DNA from: Formosa sp. Hel1_31_208
Lineage (GTDB): Bacteria > Bacteroidota > Bacteroidia > Flavobacteriales > Flavobacteriaceae
Direction: 5' to 3'
NCBI RefSeq assembly: GCF_900104785.1
Contig: NZ_LT629733.1
Location: 2,512,501 to 2,576,500 of the forward strand
Length of the DNA stretch: 64,000 nt
The stretch's first letter is position 1. Each line of letters begins with the position of its first letter. The notes under the pieces are model-generated. The model saw only the letters and a list, made by a program, of their open reading frames with translations, made no database searches and was not told the origin of the DNA. Positions 25,335-35,858 of this stretch are shown piece by piece. The position numbers and the translations under genes were made by a program.

Positions 25335-25363
25335 AGGAGCAAGTTTTTATAGGACCTGCTCCT
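25335..25363 (-). terminator. Terminator between katG and the ankyrin gene
   Basis: AGGAGCA/TGCTCCT stem with a long loop, followed on the minus strand by T5. It lies 36 bp past the katG stop and 26 bp before the ankyrin start, so the ankyrin gene would need read-through or its own promoter. Confidence 0.75.
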
Positions 25364-25398
25364 CTTTTATCTTAAATCATTCTAGACATGCAACTGCA

Positions 25399-27621
<2,223 letters not shown>

Positions 27622-27637
27622 TTATTTTTTATTCTCT

Positions 27638-27645
27638 CAAATTTA
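27638..27645 (-). promoter_or_regulatory. -7 promoter box of katG
   Basis: TAAATTTG on the minus strand, an exact consensus match 28 bp upstream of the katG ATG, giving a leader of about 22 nt. No confident peroxide-regulator box could be seen in the AT-rich DNA above it. Confidence 0.5.
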
Positions 27646-28039
27646 GAAAATTTAGATACTATAAAATAGTTTTAATACATTTTAATAAATTATATCAAAA
27701 TTGACAAAACTTATATAATATACTTAACCCGACAAGATACTTATATGCTAAATGTGTTAAATTATTGCAGAATTCTAAAAAAGGAAATCACAAGATTGAG
27801 CGACAATGCCTTTAAAAATGAAAAAAGCCACGTCAATCAAACGTGGCTTTTTAACAACCTAACTAAATCAATCAAAATATTATCTAGCGATAATTTTACT
27901 TTATTGTTCAATAAATGTATGAAAACATTAAACAAAAAATATTATGTTTATAATAACTTTAACGTTTTCGTAATCCTTATCTTATTAAAATATGTGTCAC
28001 TTTTTTTGTAACTTATAGTTCTATTTAATCTTAACGATC
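27646..28039. other. Gene-free gap with an orphan terminator; possible small RNA
   Basis: The 394 bp between katG and the DUF2007 gene are very AT-rich and hold no convincing gene. An open frame from 27745 to 28011 runs straight through a strong terminator hairpin and has no recognisable protein character. The only strong structure is the hairpin at 27822-27852; since no annotated gene ends near it, a small RNA of roughly 50-110 nt ending there, or starting past it on the other strand, is possible. Confidence 0.5.
27822..27852. terminator. Orphan Rho-independent terminator, symmetric
   Basis: Perfect 12-bp stem AAAAAGCCACGT/ACGTGGCTTTTT with loop CAATCAA. It has a U run on both strands. No protein gene terminates here: katG begins divergently at 27609 and the DUF2007 gene begins at 28040. 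Confidence 0.85.
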
Positions 28040-28276
28040 ATGAGCGAAACAGAATATACTAAAATTTATAGCGGAAATTTCATTTTAACCACTAGAGTCA
28101 TTGCCGAACTGGAGGCAGCTGGCATTATTCCTATAATTAAAGATGAAGGCGAGTCTCAACGATTAGCTGGCTATGGCTCTCTAAATCAGGGGTTTCAAGA
28201 CATATACGTTCATAATGACGAACTTAAAAAAGCCACTGAAATATTGGAACGTGTTAAATCTGAAATGGAAACTTAA
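28040..28276 (+). CDS. DUF2007 putative signal-transducing protein
   Basis: 78 residues with a ferredoxin-like pattern: TKIYSGNFILTTRVIAELEAAGI, then QDIYVHNDELKKATEILE. The 'Y...ILTTRVIAELEAAGI' pattern fits DUF2007, small proteins suggested to be signal-related without known role. Cytoplasmic, stand-alone. Its stop is 8 bp from the convergent ABC-F gene stop, so no room for a separate terminator. Confidence 0.85.
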   Translation: MSETEYTKIYSGNFILTTRVIAELEAAGIIPIIKDEGESQRLAGYGSLNQGFQDIYVHNDELKKATEILERVKSEMET

Positions 28277-28284
28277 TAACAGTT

Positions 28285-29910
28285 TTAAGCCGTAACTGCA
28301 TACATTTTTTCTCGGAGTTCCTTGATTTTTTTGTCACTCATATACTCATCGAATGTCATATATCTATCAATAATTCCGCTAGGGGTTAATTCTATGACTC
28401 TATTTGCAACTGTTTGAGCAAACTCATGATCATGTGTCGTAAACAAAACTGTTCCTTTAAAGTTTTTCAGTGAATTATTGAACGCTGTGATACTTTCTAG
28501 ATCTAAATGATTGGTAGGCTCATCTAACATTAAGACATTTGCTCTTACCATCATCATGCGACTTAGCATACATCGTACTTTTTCTCCTCCCGATAGTACA
28601 TCCGAAGTTTTTAAAGCTTCTTCACCACTAAAAATCATTTTACCCAAGAAGCCGCGAATATAGACTTCCTCACGCTCTTCTTCTGTTGTTGCCCATTGAC
28701 GAAGCCAATCAACTAGTGTTAACTTATTATTGAAGTACTCACTATTATCTAATGGCAAATAAGATTGCGTTGTAGTGACACCCCAGGAAAATTTTCCAGC
28801 ATCTGCTTTTTCTTTGTTATTGATAATTTGATAAAATGCGGTCGTTGCTCTAGAGTCTTTAGAAAACAATACAACTTTATCGCCTTTATTTAGGTTAATA
28901 TCAATGTTACTAAATAGCAGGTCGTCCTCTGTTGATGAAGCTAAGCCTTCTATATTTAAAATTTGATCTCCAGCTTCACGATCACGTTCAAAAATAATCG
29001 CTGGGTAACGACGACTAGAGCGTTTTATATCAGCTATATTTAATTTTTCAATCATTTTCTTTCTACTTGTCGCTTGTTTAGATTTTGCAACATTGGCAGA
29101 AAAACGTCTAATAAATTCTTCTAATTCCTTTTTCTTTTCTTCAGCTTTTTTATTTTGCTGTGCGTGCTGTCTCGCTGCTAATTGAGACGATTCATACCAG
29201 AATGTATAGTTACCAGAAAAGTGATTAATCTTTCCAAAATCGATATCTGAAATATGCGTACATACCGCATCTAAAAAGTGTCTGTCGTGAGAAACAACGA
29301 TGACACAATTATCGTAATTAGCCAAGAAGTTCTCCAACCATGAAATCGTTTCATAATCTAAATCATTGGTTGGCTCATCCATGATTAATACATCTGGATT
29401 ACCAAATAAGGCTTGTGCTAAAAGCACACGTACTTTTTGTTTACCATCAAGATCTTTCATCAGGGTGTAATGAAAATCTTCTTTAATTCCTAAATTAGAA
29501 AGCATGGCCGCCGCATCACTATCCGCATTCCAACCATTCATTTCTTCAAACTCCACCTGAAGTTCTCCTATCTTTTCAGCATTTTCATCTGTGTAATCTG
29601 CATAGAGTGCATCAATTTCAGATTTCAATTTATAAAGAGGCTTATTACCCATTATAATTGTTTCTAAAACGGTGTGCTGATCATATAAATTATGATTTTG
29701 TTCTAAAACAGACATACGTTTTCCAGGTTCTAAATGAACACGTCCAGAAGTGGGATCCTGTTTACCAGCAAGTATTTTTAAAAATGTAGACTTACCGGCT
29801 CCATTGGCTCCAATAATTCCGTAGCAATTCCCATTATTAAATGTGGTATTTACTTCATCAAAAAGTACTCGTTTTCCAAACTGAACGGAAAGGTTTGATA
29901 CTGATAACAT
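28285..29910 (-). CDS. ABC-F ATPase (YbiT-like) with degenerate second Walker A
   Basis: 541 residues, two ABC domains without transmembrane part: ABC-F, ribosome-associated translation factors. The N-terminal pattern MLSVSNLSVQFGKRVLF and the length are YbiT-like. Domain 1 has GANGAGKST, LDGKQKVRVLLAQALF and VLIMDEPTNDLD. Domain 2 keeps LSGGEKVRCMLSRMM and VLMLDEPTNHLD but its Walker A site reads VVLFSKDSRATTAFYQII, with no GKS/T lysine. The linker (about 245-285) is rich in K and E, as the P-site tRNA interaction motif. A translation role, such as rescue from stalling, is inferred. Confidence 0.93.
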   Translation of the reverse strand: MLSVSNLSVQFGKRVLFDEVNTTFNNGNCYGIIGANGAGKSTFLKILAGKQDPTSGRVHLEPGKRMSVLEQNHNLYDQHTVLETIIMGNKPLYKLKSEIDALYADYTDENAEKIGELQVEFEEMNGWNADSDAAAMLSNLGIKEDFHYTLMKDLDGKQKVRVLLAQALFGNPDVLIMDEPTNDLDYETISWLENFLANYDNCVIVVSHDRHFLDAVCTHISDIDFGKINHFSGNYTFWYESSQLAARQHAQQNKKAEEKKKELEEFIRRFSANVAKSKQATSRKKMIEKLNIADIKRSSRRYPAIIFERDREAGDQILNIEGLASSTEDDLLFSNIDINLNKGDKVVLFSKDSRATTAFYQIINNKEKADAGKFSWGVTTTQSYLPLDNSEYFNNKLTLVDWLRQWATTEEEREEVYIRGFLGKMIFSGEEALKTSDVLSGGEKVRCMLSRMMMVRANVLMLDEPTNHLDLESITAFNNSLKNFKGTVLFTTHDHEFAQTVANRVIELTPSGIIDRYMTFDEYMSDKKIKELREKMYAVTA

Positions 29911-29931
29911 AATCTATGTTTTAATTTTGTG

Positions 29932-29939
29932 CAAAAGTA
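29932..29939 (-). promoter_or_regulatory. -7 promoter box of the ABC-F gene
   Basis: TACTTTTG on the minus strand, exact consensus, 21 bp upstream of the ATG; leader about 16 nt. Confidence 0.5.
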
Positions 29940-30058
29940 GAAAAATCAATTCATTGAAAGAAATGAATAGACTTTAATTTTGAACAAGCAAATTACGTAT
30001 AGATACCGTAAAATCAACATTTAACAACGTATTAACAAGACTTAGTCTTATCAACCTT

Positions 30059-30066
30059 TATTTTTG
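30059..30066 (+). promoter_or_regulatory. -7 promoter box of the TlpA-like lipoprotein gene
   Basis: TATTTTTG, exact consensus, 34 bp upstream of the ATG at 30101. It supports that start: a TTG at 30074 would lie at the expected transcription start. Confidence 0.5.
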
Positions 30067-30100
30067 TTAGAAATTGAAATACTTTCGATTGAATACACCA

Positions 30101-31519
30101 ATGAAATTACAGATAATTACATTATTTTTATTATCACTCTTCACAGGATGTGATTCTAACACCGACAGTGGTGATATTGCTTATTTTGGCGGTGAAATTA
30201 TTAATCCAAACAATAATTACATCACCTTGTATACCAATGAGAACAAGCGTGATACACTTTATTTAGATCAAAATAATAGATTCCTCTACAAGATTAAAAG
30301 ATTAGAGACAGGTTTATATAAATTTACACATGGTGGAGAATATCAGACCGTTCTCATCGAACCCAATGACAGCATTCTGTTTCGATTAAATACTAATGAT
30401 TTTGATGAGTCATTGGTCTACACTGGAGCAGGTGCAAAGAAAAACAATTACATTATTAAAGCATTTTTAAATGATGAAATTGAAAATAAAAAAATCATCA
30501 ATCAACACGATTTAGAGCCTGAGGTTTTTGAAAAATTCATTTATGAATTGAAGCAACAGAAACTTGAGAATTTAGAACGTTTTAATGCCAAGCATAAAAC
30601 GTCAGACTTGTTTAAAAAAATAGCTAAATCTAGTATTAACTATAACTACTATGCCTATAAAGAAATGTATCCCTTTGGTTATTATGGTAACAATCGATTA
30701 ATACATTTTAAAGATTTACCCGAAGGGTTTTATGATTTTAGATCTGAAGTAAAATATGATGACACGAACTTGAGTGGTTTGTCTGTTTACGCAAATTTCT
30801 TATACTGGCATTTCAGTAATTTAGCCTTAAAACAATACTATGAAGACGGTACTCATAATAGATTTGATCGTCATGCCTTAGATTACAATTTAGAAAAACT
30901 AAGATTGATTGATAGCACCATTAATAACGAGGTTGTTAAAAATTTTGCTTTAAATCAGGTTACCAGAGATTTTATTTTTAATAGCACGGACACAGAAGAA
31001 TGTGACCAGTTATTAGCTTCTTTTTTAGAAAGAAATACAGATGAGGCTGGAAAGAAATATATGACGAGTTTAGTGAAAGCCTCTATTAGTTTGCATCCAG
31101 GTAATATAATCCCAAATACAACCATTATTGATTTTAATAACAATAGTGTCGACTTAAATTCTGTAATTACGAAACCAACAGTGGTGTATTTTTGGTCTTC
31201 AAATTTTAAAGCACATTACAGAAACAGTCATTACATGATGCGTAATTTAAAATCCAAATATCCTGATATGGAATTTATTGCGATCAACATCAATGATTTC
31301 GATTTAAATTCATGGAAAAAAACACTCAGTGTTTTAAAATTTCCTACCGAAAACGAATACATTTTTAAATACCCGAAAAAAGCCATAGAAGAATTCGCCA
31401 TCACGCGATCTCATAAAGTCATTATTGTAGATAAAGATGGATTCATTATGAAAGCTAATGCTAATTTATTTAGTGAGGATATCGATAAGCAAATCCAAAA
31501 TATACTAGCTTTAAACTAA
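30101..31519 (+). CDS. TlpA/thioredoxin-like lipoprotein lacking the CxxC motif
   Basis: 472 residues from ATG 30101, opening with MKLQIITLFLLSLFTGC, a lipobox at residues 14-17; an upstream TTG at 30074 is less likely. The N-terminal part (GGEIINPNNNYITLY, then KRDTLYLDQNNRFLYKI) resembles the DUF4369-like beta domain seen before TlpA domains. The C-terminal 130 residues have a thioredoxin-like fold with PNTTIIDFNNNSVDL and TVVYFWSSNFKAHYRNSH, but the position of CxxC reads SNFK-AHY; no active-site cysteine remains. It should be a periplasmic, membrane-anchored, non-redox thioredoxin-like protein. Separated from neighbours by a promoter box and a terminator. Confidence 0.85.
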   Translation: MKLQIITLFLLSLFTGCDSNTDSGDIAYFGGEIINPNNNYITLYTNENKRDTLYLDQNNRFLYKIKRLETGLYKFTHGGEYQTVLIEPNDSILFRLNTNDFDESLVYTGAGAKKNNYIIKAFLNDEIENKKIINQHDLEPEVFEKFIYELKQQKLENLERFNAKHKTSDLFKKIAKSSINYNYYAYKEMYPFGYYGNNRLIHFKDLPEGFYDFRSEVKYDDTNLSGLSVYANFLYWHFSNLALKQYYEDGTHNRFDRHALDYNLEKLRLIDSTINNEVVKNFALNQVTRDFIFNSTDTEECDQLLASFLERNTDEAGKKYMTSLVKASISLHPGNIIPNTTIIDFNNNSVDLNSVITKPTVVYFWSSNFKAHYRNSHYMMRNLKSKYPDMEFIAININDFDLNSWKKTLSVLKFPTENEYIFKYPKKAIEEFAITRSHKVIIVDKDGFIMKANANLFSEDIDKQIQNILALN

Positions 31520-31551
31520 AAAACTCCTGAATAGAACATTCAAGAGTTTTT
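31519..31551 (+). terminator. Rho-independent terminator
   Basis: AAAAACTC-C-TGAA and TTCA-A-GAGTTTTT form an interrupted 12-bp stem directly after the stop of the TlpA-like gene, overlapping it. It is roughly symmetric and also serves the convergent transaldolase gene. Confidence 0.85.
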
Positions 31552-31573
31552 GATATCTTCATAAAGGCAACGT

Positions 31574-32227
31574 CTAGTTACCTTTTTTATAATCGGCTAA
31601 AAACTTTTCCAAACCGATATCCGTTAATGGATGTTTTAATAATCCAACAATAGAACTTAGAGGACCTGTCATAACATCGGCACCTAATTTGGCGCAGTCA
31701 ATAACGTGCATAGTGTGTCGCACTGACGCTGCTAATATTTCGGTTTCAAAACCATAATTATCATAGATCATTCTAATCTCAGCAATTAGATTTAAACCAT
31801 CTGTAGATATATCATCTAGACGGCCAATAAAAGGCGACACATAAGTGGCACCAGCCTTTGCTGCTAACAATGCCTGACCTGGAGAAAATACCAGAGTAAC
31901 ATTGGTCTTAATACCTTTATCAGAAAAGTATTTACAGGCCTTAATACCATCTTTAATCATAGGTAATTTAACCACGATTTGATCGTGTAAATCGGCCAAG
32001 GCTTCACCTTCTCTAATCATTCCTTCAAAGTCTGTTGAAATAACTTCGGCAGACACATCCCCATCTACAATATTGCAGATATTGACATAATGCTTCATAA
32101 TATTATCGTGACCTGTTATACCTTCTTTGGCCATTAAGGAAGGATTGGTGGTTACGCCATCAAGAACACCAAGATCTTGTGCTTCTTTGATTTGGTCTAG
32201 ATTGGCAGTATCAATAAAAAATTTCAT
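31574..32227 (-). CDS. Transaldolase (FSA/TalB-short type)
   Basis: 217 residues of the short transaldolase/fructose-6-phosphate aldolase family: [29 protein letters not shown], the Schiff-base lysine in [46 protein letters not shown] (in parts), and [22 protein letters not shown]. It links the pentose phosphate pathway with glycolysis; short bacterial members often have transaldolase activity. It is monocistronic by layout, with a 211-bp gap upstream to the SDR gene that shows no gene. Confidence 0.95.
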   Translation of the reverse strand: MKFFIDTANLDQIKEAQDLGVLDGVTTNPSLMAKEGITGHDNIMKHYVNICNIVDGDVSAEVISTDFEGMIREGEALADLHDQIVVKLPMIKDGIKACKYFSDKGIKTNVTLVFSPGQALLAAKAGATYVSPFIGRLDDISTDGLNLIAEIRMIYDNYGFETEILAASVRHTMHVIDCAKLGADVMTGPLSSIVGLLKHPLTDIGLEKFLADYKKGN

Positions 32228-32438
32228 GTGTTGTTATATTATAGTTCTGTGATTAATTACGAAGACGAATTTACGATTTTATCGCACTTTCCTTGGAACA
32301 TATTATCAAATGATATTAACAATGTCACACTTAATCTCCTATAATAATGGGAAACGCTTTAGATGTTGTTTCTGGACATAAGAGATCATCATATGTGTCG
32401 TTTTCATCAGAAGTTAAAGGAGGATTGACATGCCATAA

Positions 32439-33242
32439 CTACAATTTGTAGTGATTCAGCAACAACTTCTCGTATACTTTATCTGGAAGTATTCGTTTTA
32501 GTACAATAGAAAACTTTTGCATAAATGCACCAACCTTATAATGTATTCTAGGATTTGGAGTATTGATGATTTTAAAAATCATTTGAGATACCATCAATGG
32601 ATCATTCCCTTTGTTAACATCATCATCAATCGCTTTTAATACCGCACCATATTTGACTTCATATGGAGACCCTTTAGCTACTGGCGCATGATAACGACCT
32701 GCCGCGATATTAGTCTCAAAATCTCCAGGAGCGATATTAGTCATCTGAATATTAAAATCTTTAATTTCCATTCGAAATGCTTCAGTAATCAGTTCTAGAG
32801 CTCCTTTACTAGCGCTATAAATACCGCGATAGGGCAATCCCATATAGCCGGCAATAGACGTCACATTAATAATGAGTCCCGAGTTTTGCTGACGCATTTG
32901 TGGCAAAACCGCTTTGATGACGTTTATTGGTCCGAATAAATTAGTTTCAAAATTACGTTTGATTTCTTCGTTTGGTATTTCTTCAATAGGTCCAGTGATT
33001 CCTGCTCCTGCGTTATTAATGAGAACATCGATTTGACCTGTTTCTGAAACCACTATTTTAACCGCGTCTTCTATCGACTCTACATCAGCAACATCTAACG
33101 CCACAAGTTTAATTTTAGATTTTGGGTAACGTTGTGGTGATCGACTTGTACCGTAAACGTTATAGCCTTTTTGAGATAAAAACTCACCTATAGATTTACC
33201 AATTCCTGAGGAACCTCCGGTAATAAGAACAACTTTAGACAT
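32439..33242 (-). CDS. SDR-family NAD(P)-dependent oxidoreductase
   Basis: 267 residues from the ATG at 33240-33242 (MSKVVLITGGSSGIG); an upstream ATG at 33302 would put the start in the SRP RNA terminator. The classical SDR pattern is complete: TGGSSGIGKSIG, DVADVE, LINNAGAGITG (NNAG), the catalytic Ser/Tyr-xxx-Lys in NVTSIAGYMGLPYRGIYSASKGALE (in part), and IAPGDFETNI. Substrate unknown. After its TAG stop, the same frame stays open for 33 more codons. Confidence 0.92.
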   Translation of the reverse strand: MSKVVLITGGSSGIGKSIGEFLSQKGYNVYGTSRSPQRYPKSKIKLVALDVADVESIEDAVKIVVSETGQIDVLINNAGAGITGPIEEIPNEEIKRNFETNLFGPINVIKAVLPQMRQQNSGLIINVTSIAGYMGLPYRGIYSASKGALELITEAFRMEIKDFNIQMTNIAPGDFETNIAAGRYHAPVAKGSPYEVKYGAVLKAIDDDVNKGNDPLMVSQMIFKIINTPNPRIHYKVGAFMQKFSIVLKRILPDKVYEKLLLNHYKL

Positions 33243-33300
33243 AAATAATGTAACGCAATTGAATTCAAAAATACAATATAAAAAGGAAAGTATTGGGTAC

Positions 33301-33401
33301 AAAAAAAGGCAAGCTACCTACATCACACCGCTACGACCACGTACCTTTGCTTCGTTCCCGACCTGGAGGATTAAGCAGGAGCTGGTTGTGTAGGACTTGC
33401 C
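33301..33401 (-). ncRNA. ffs: Signal recognition particle RNA, small bacterial type
   Basis: On the minus strand the 5' end GGCAAGTCCTACA pairs with TGTAGGTAGCTTGCC at the 3' end, and the apical part reads AGGTCGGGAACGAAGCA, the SRP domain IV consensus with a GGAA tetraloop and the asymmetric-loop bases that bind Ffh. Length is about 95 nt, followed by seven T. It would form a small 4.5S-like SRP RNA without Alu domain, with Ffh for co-translational targeting. A near-ideal promoter (TTG-N19-TATCTTTG) puts the start at 33401-33402. Confidence 0.93.
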
Positions 33402-33406
33402 GACTG

Positions 33407-33436
33407 CAAAGATACAATCTTTTAATACTTATACAA
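33407..33436 (-). promoter_or_regulatory. Promoter of the SRP RNA gene
   Basis: TTG (33434-33436) and TATCTTTG (33407-33414) on the minus strand are separated by exactly 19 bp, matching the Bacteroidota -33/-7 consensus. The start of the RNA (GGCAAG) follows five bases later. Confidence 0.85.
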
Positions 33437-33489
33437 TGATTTTTTTAACCGAATTTTATTAAATAACTTGCGTCAAAATATCATCAAAA

Positions 33490-34521
33490 ATGAGCCCAAT
33501 TAAAGCTTTCATAATCACTATTTTAAGTGTTGCTATTATTTCTTGTGGAAATACAGAAACACAGAAATCAAATTTATCCATTTCTACAACCGCAAAAAAT
33601 AATGTGGCTTCGCTTGGACAAACCATTAAATTAAGTCTTAATAACCCAAAAGGGTTAGAGATTTCATCAATACAATATTCTTTAGATGGTTTACCAGTAG
33701 ACGATTCTTTTTTATTGGACGATGAAAAATTAGGTGTTCAGACAATTTTAGCCAACGTGACCTATAAAGAACAAAAAGAAGAGATTACAGCTAGCTTAAC
33801 TATATTGAGTAATCAATCACCAAAAGTTTATGGTTATAAGATTGTAAATACATATCCACATGATATCACGTCTTATACGCAAGGATTAGAGTTTCATAAC
33901 GGGGAACTTTATGAAAGCACAGGTCAATATGGAGAATCAAAACTAAGAAAAGTAGATTATCAAACTGGTGAAGTATTACAAAACATAAACCTCGCTCAGC
34001 AGTATTTCGCTGAAGGTTTAACTATTCTAGATGAAAATATCTACCAGCTGACTTGGCAAGAAAGTATTGGCTTTGTATATGATGTCAATACCTTTGAAAA
34101 GAAAAGTAGTTTCTCATATGGAAAGAGTAAAGAAGGTTGGGGTATTTGTAATGATGGTAAGTCTATTTACAAGTCGGATGGTACTGAAAATATCTGGATT
34201 TTAGACTCTGAAACTCTTACCGAAGCATCTAAAATTCAAGTATACACAAATAAGGGGAAAATTATTGGACTTAATGAATTAGAATATATCGAAGGTAAAA
34301 TCTACGCAAACAGATATCAAAAAAATGGTGTAGCAATTATCAATCCGTCAAATGGCGCCATTGAAGGTGTTATTGATTTTTCACCGCTTCGAAAGCTTGT
34401 GACGCAACACGAAGGTTTAGATGTACTTAATGGTATCGCTTATAACCCTGAGACCAAAACCATATTCGTTACTGGTAAACGTTGGGATAAATTATTTGAA
34501 GTAGAGGTTTTTGAGAAGTAG
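33490..34521 (+). CDS. Glutaminyl-peptide cyclotransferase lipoprotein
   Basis: 343 residues with lipobox IISC at about residues 16-19. The C-terminal 240 residues match bacterial/plant-type glutaminyl cyclase, a five-bladed propeller: YTQGLEFHNGELYESTGQYG, then YFAEGLTILDENIYQLTWQE, SYGKSKEGWGICNDGKSIYKSDG and LNELEYIEGKIYANRYQ. The enzyme forms pyroglutamate at N-terminal Gln of exported proteins, which is common for mature secreted proteins in Bacteroidota. An N-terminal Ig-like region (residues 25-110) may anchor it. It overlaps or touches the thioesterase gene. Confidence 0.92.
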   Translation: MSPIKAFIITILSVAIISCGNTETQKSNLSISTTAKNNVASLGQTIKLSLNNPKGLEISSIQYSLDGLPVDDSFLLDDEKLGVQTILANVTYKEQKEEITASLTILSNQSPKVYGYKIVNTYPHDITSYTQGLEFHNGELYESTGQYGESKLRKVDYQTGEVLQNINLAQQYFAEGLTILDENIYQLTWQESIGFVYDVNTFEKKSSFSYGKSKEGWGICNDGKSIYKSDGTENIWILDSETLTEASKIQVYTNKGKIIGLNELEYIEGKIYANRYQKNGVAIINPSNGAIEGVIDFSPLRKLVTQHEGLDVLNGIAYNPETKTIFVTGKRWDKLFEVEVFEK

Positions 34522-34525
34522 ATTT

Positions 34526-34915
34526 ATGCAAATTCACGAGCAAGAACTCACCGTTACTCAAGACGATTTAGACTCCAGAAATCATGTCAACAATGTACGT
34601 TATGTGCAGTGGGTTCAAGATATGGCCGAAGCACATTGGTTATTAAAATCCTCCGAAGCAATAAGACAACAGTATTACTGGGTCATGATTAGTCACCACA
34701 TTGAATATAAGGCTGAAGCTTTCTTAGGTGACATCTTAGTTCTTAAAACCTATGTCACAGAATCTAAAGGTGTAAAATCAACACGTATGGTAGATATCTA
34801 TAATAAGTCCTCTGGACAACTTTTAAGTACCTCCTCTACTATTTGGTGTTTTATGTCGCACGAGACAAATCGTCCAACGAGAATTCCAGAGGATATTCTT
34901 GTGCTCTTTCAATAG
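34526..34915 (+). CDS. Acyl-CoA thioesterase, 4HBT (hot-dog) family
   Basis: 129 residues from ATG 34526 (MQIHEQELTVTQDDLDSRNHVNNVRYVQW, noted in parts); an upstream TTG at 34511 overlapping the previous gene is less likely. The 'DLDSRNHVNNVRYVQWVQDMAE' region fits the active-site helix of YbgC/FatA-like hot-dog thioesterases: D, N and H residues, then AHW. Cleaves acyl-CoA in the cytoplasm; the chain-length specificity is not evident. It starts 4 bp after the cyclotransferase stop, implying co-transcription. Confidence 0.88.
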   Translation: MQIHEQELTVTQDDLDSRNHVNNVRYVQWVQDMAEAHWLLKSSEAIRQQYYWVMISHHIEYKAEAFLGDILVLKTYVTESKGVKSTRMVDIYNKSSGQLLSTSSTIWCFMSHETNRPTRIPEDILVLFQ

Positions 34916-35008
34916 GTTAAGTTAAAATACTTGTTAAAGTTTCTTAAGGCAACCTAGTCTCTTCAGAAATTTAATTTAATTTGAAACAACTACCATCAAC
35001 GCTCTCAT

Positions 35009-35743
35009 TTGAAAACGATTAGATTACTTCTAGTTTTAATACTACCAATCATTTCTCAAGCTCAGACCATAAAAGGCTTTGTATATGATGCAGAGGCTAC
35101 AATAAAAGGAGCGAGATTAGTAAATACCACACAAAACACACTCAACTACTCTAATGATAAGGGCTATTTCAAAGTACCAGCCAAACTCAATGACACCCTA
35201 GCTATTTTCTCTTACTTTCATTTTGAAAAAATTCTTGTTGTAAAGAATACAATGTTTAATGAAGATATTGTTATCGAACTTCAAAAGATCACAAATCAGT
35301 TAGATCAGGTTAATCTCAAAAACATTAACGAAAAGAAATTTGATTCTTTGGTATTCAAACGGACAACAGCAAAACAGGGTCAAGTTGCTTTTAGGGAAAG
35401 TATTATTAGTAGTGGTACAAATTATCAACCGACTCTTGATGTTATGGCTTTAGCCAAAGTCATAGGGAAATTATTTAAAAAGAAAAACAAGACTCTGGAA
35501 ATCATCTATGCATCAGCAGATGATTTAGAAAATCTATTCAATTCTAGTTCCCTTTTCACACAAGACATGCTCGTTACAGAATTTAAAATTAAAAAAGACT
35601 ATCAGTATTTATTCTTTGATTATTGTAGTGCTCAAAATATCAATATAGCGTTGATTACAAATCAAAAAGACGTAGAATTATTAGACCTAATTAACACCTA
35701 CAGCAAGGCATTTCATAAGATCCTAGAAGATCACAAAAAATAA
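35009..35743 (+). CDS. Secreted protein with carboxypeptidase-regulatory-like domain
   Basis: 244 residues. It starts at a TTG (35009) that directly precedes a clean signal peptide KTIRLLLVLILPIISQAQ; an in-frame stop at 34982 and no ATG between support TTG as start. Residues 20-100 fit a carboxypeptidase D regulatory-like (CarboxypepD_reg-like) beta-sandwich: TIKGFVYDAEATIKGARLVNT, YFKVPAKLNDTLAIFSYFHFE. The remaining 140 residues are helical and unrecognised. Such proteins occur as envelope proteins in Flavobacteriia. A TTG start may lower expression. No operon partner is clear. Confidence 0.75.
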   Translation: MKTIRLLLVLILPIISQAQTIKGFVYDAEATIKGARLVNTTQNTLNYSNDKGYFKVPAKLNDTLAIFSYFHFEKILVVKNTMFNEDIVIELQKITNQLDQVNLKNINEKKFDSLVFKRTTAKQGQVAFRESIISSGTNYQPTLDVMALAKVIGKLFKKKNKTLEIIYASADDLENLFNSSSLFTQDMLVTEFKIKKDYQYLFFDYCSAQNINIALITNQKDVELLDLINTYSKAFHKILEDHKK

Positions 35744-35858
35744 CACAATTCCATTATTTTTCCAATTAGATACTAAAAGATGACTTCAAAAGTTATATTT
35801 TTAGTGCCTCAAGGCATATTTGATAATTTACCATGTGCAATAGAACGAAAAGATACCT

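Noticed and set aside
27646..27744. Peroxide-regulator (PerR/OxyR-type) box upstream of katG
   Set aside because: The region is so AT-rich that partial TTATAAT-like matches occur by chance; no convincing palindrome was found.
27745..28011. An 88-codon plus-strand open frame upstream of the DUF2007 gene
   Set aside because: It reads through a perfect terminator hairpin (27822-27852), has biased N/L/K content typical of AT-rich noncoding DNA and no recognisable domain.
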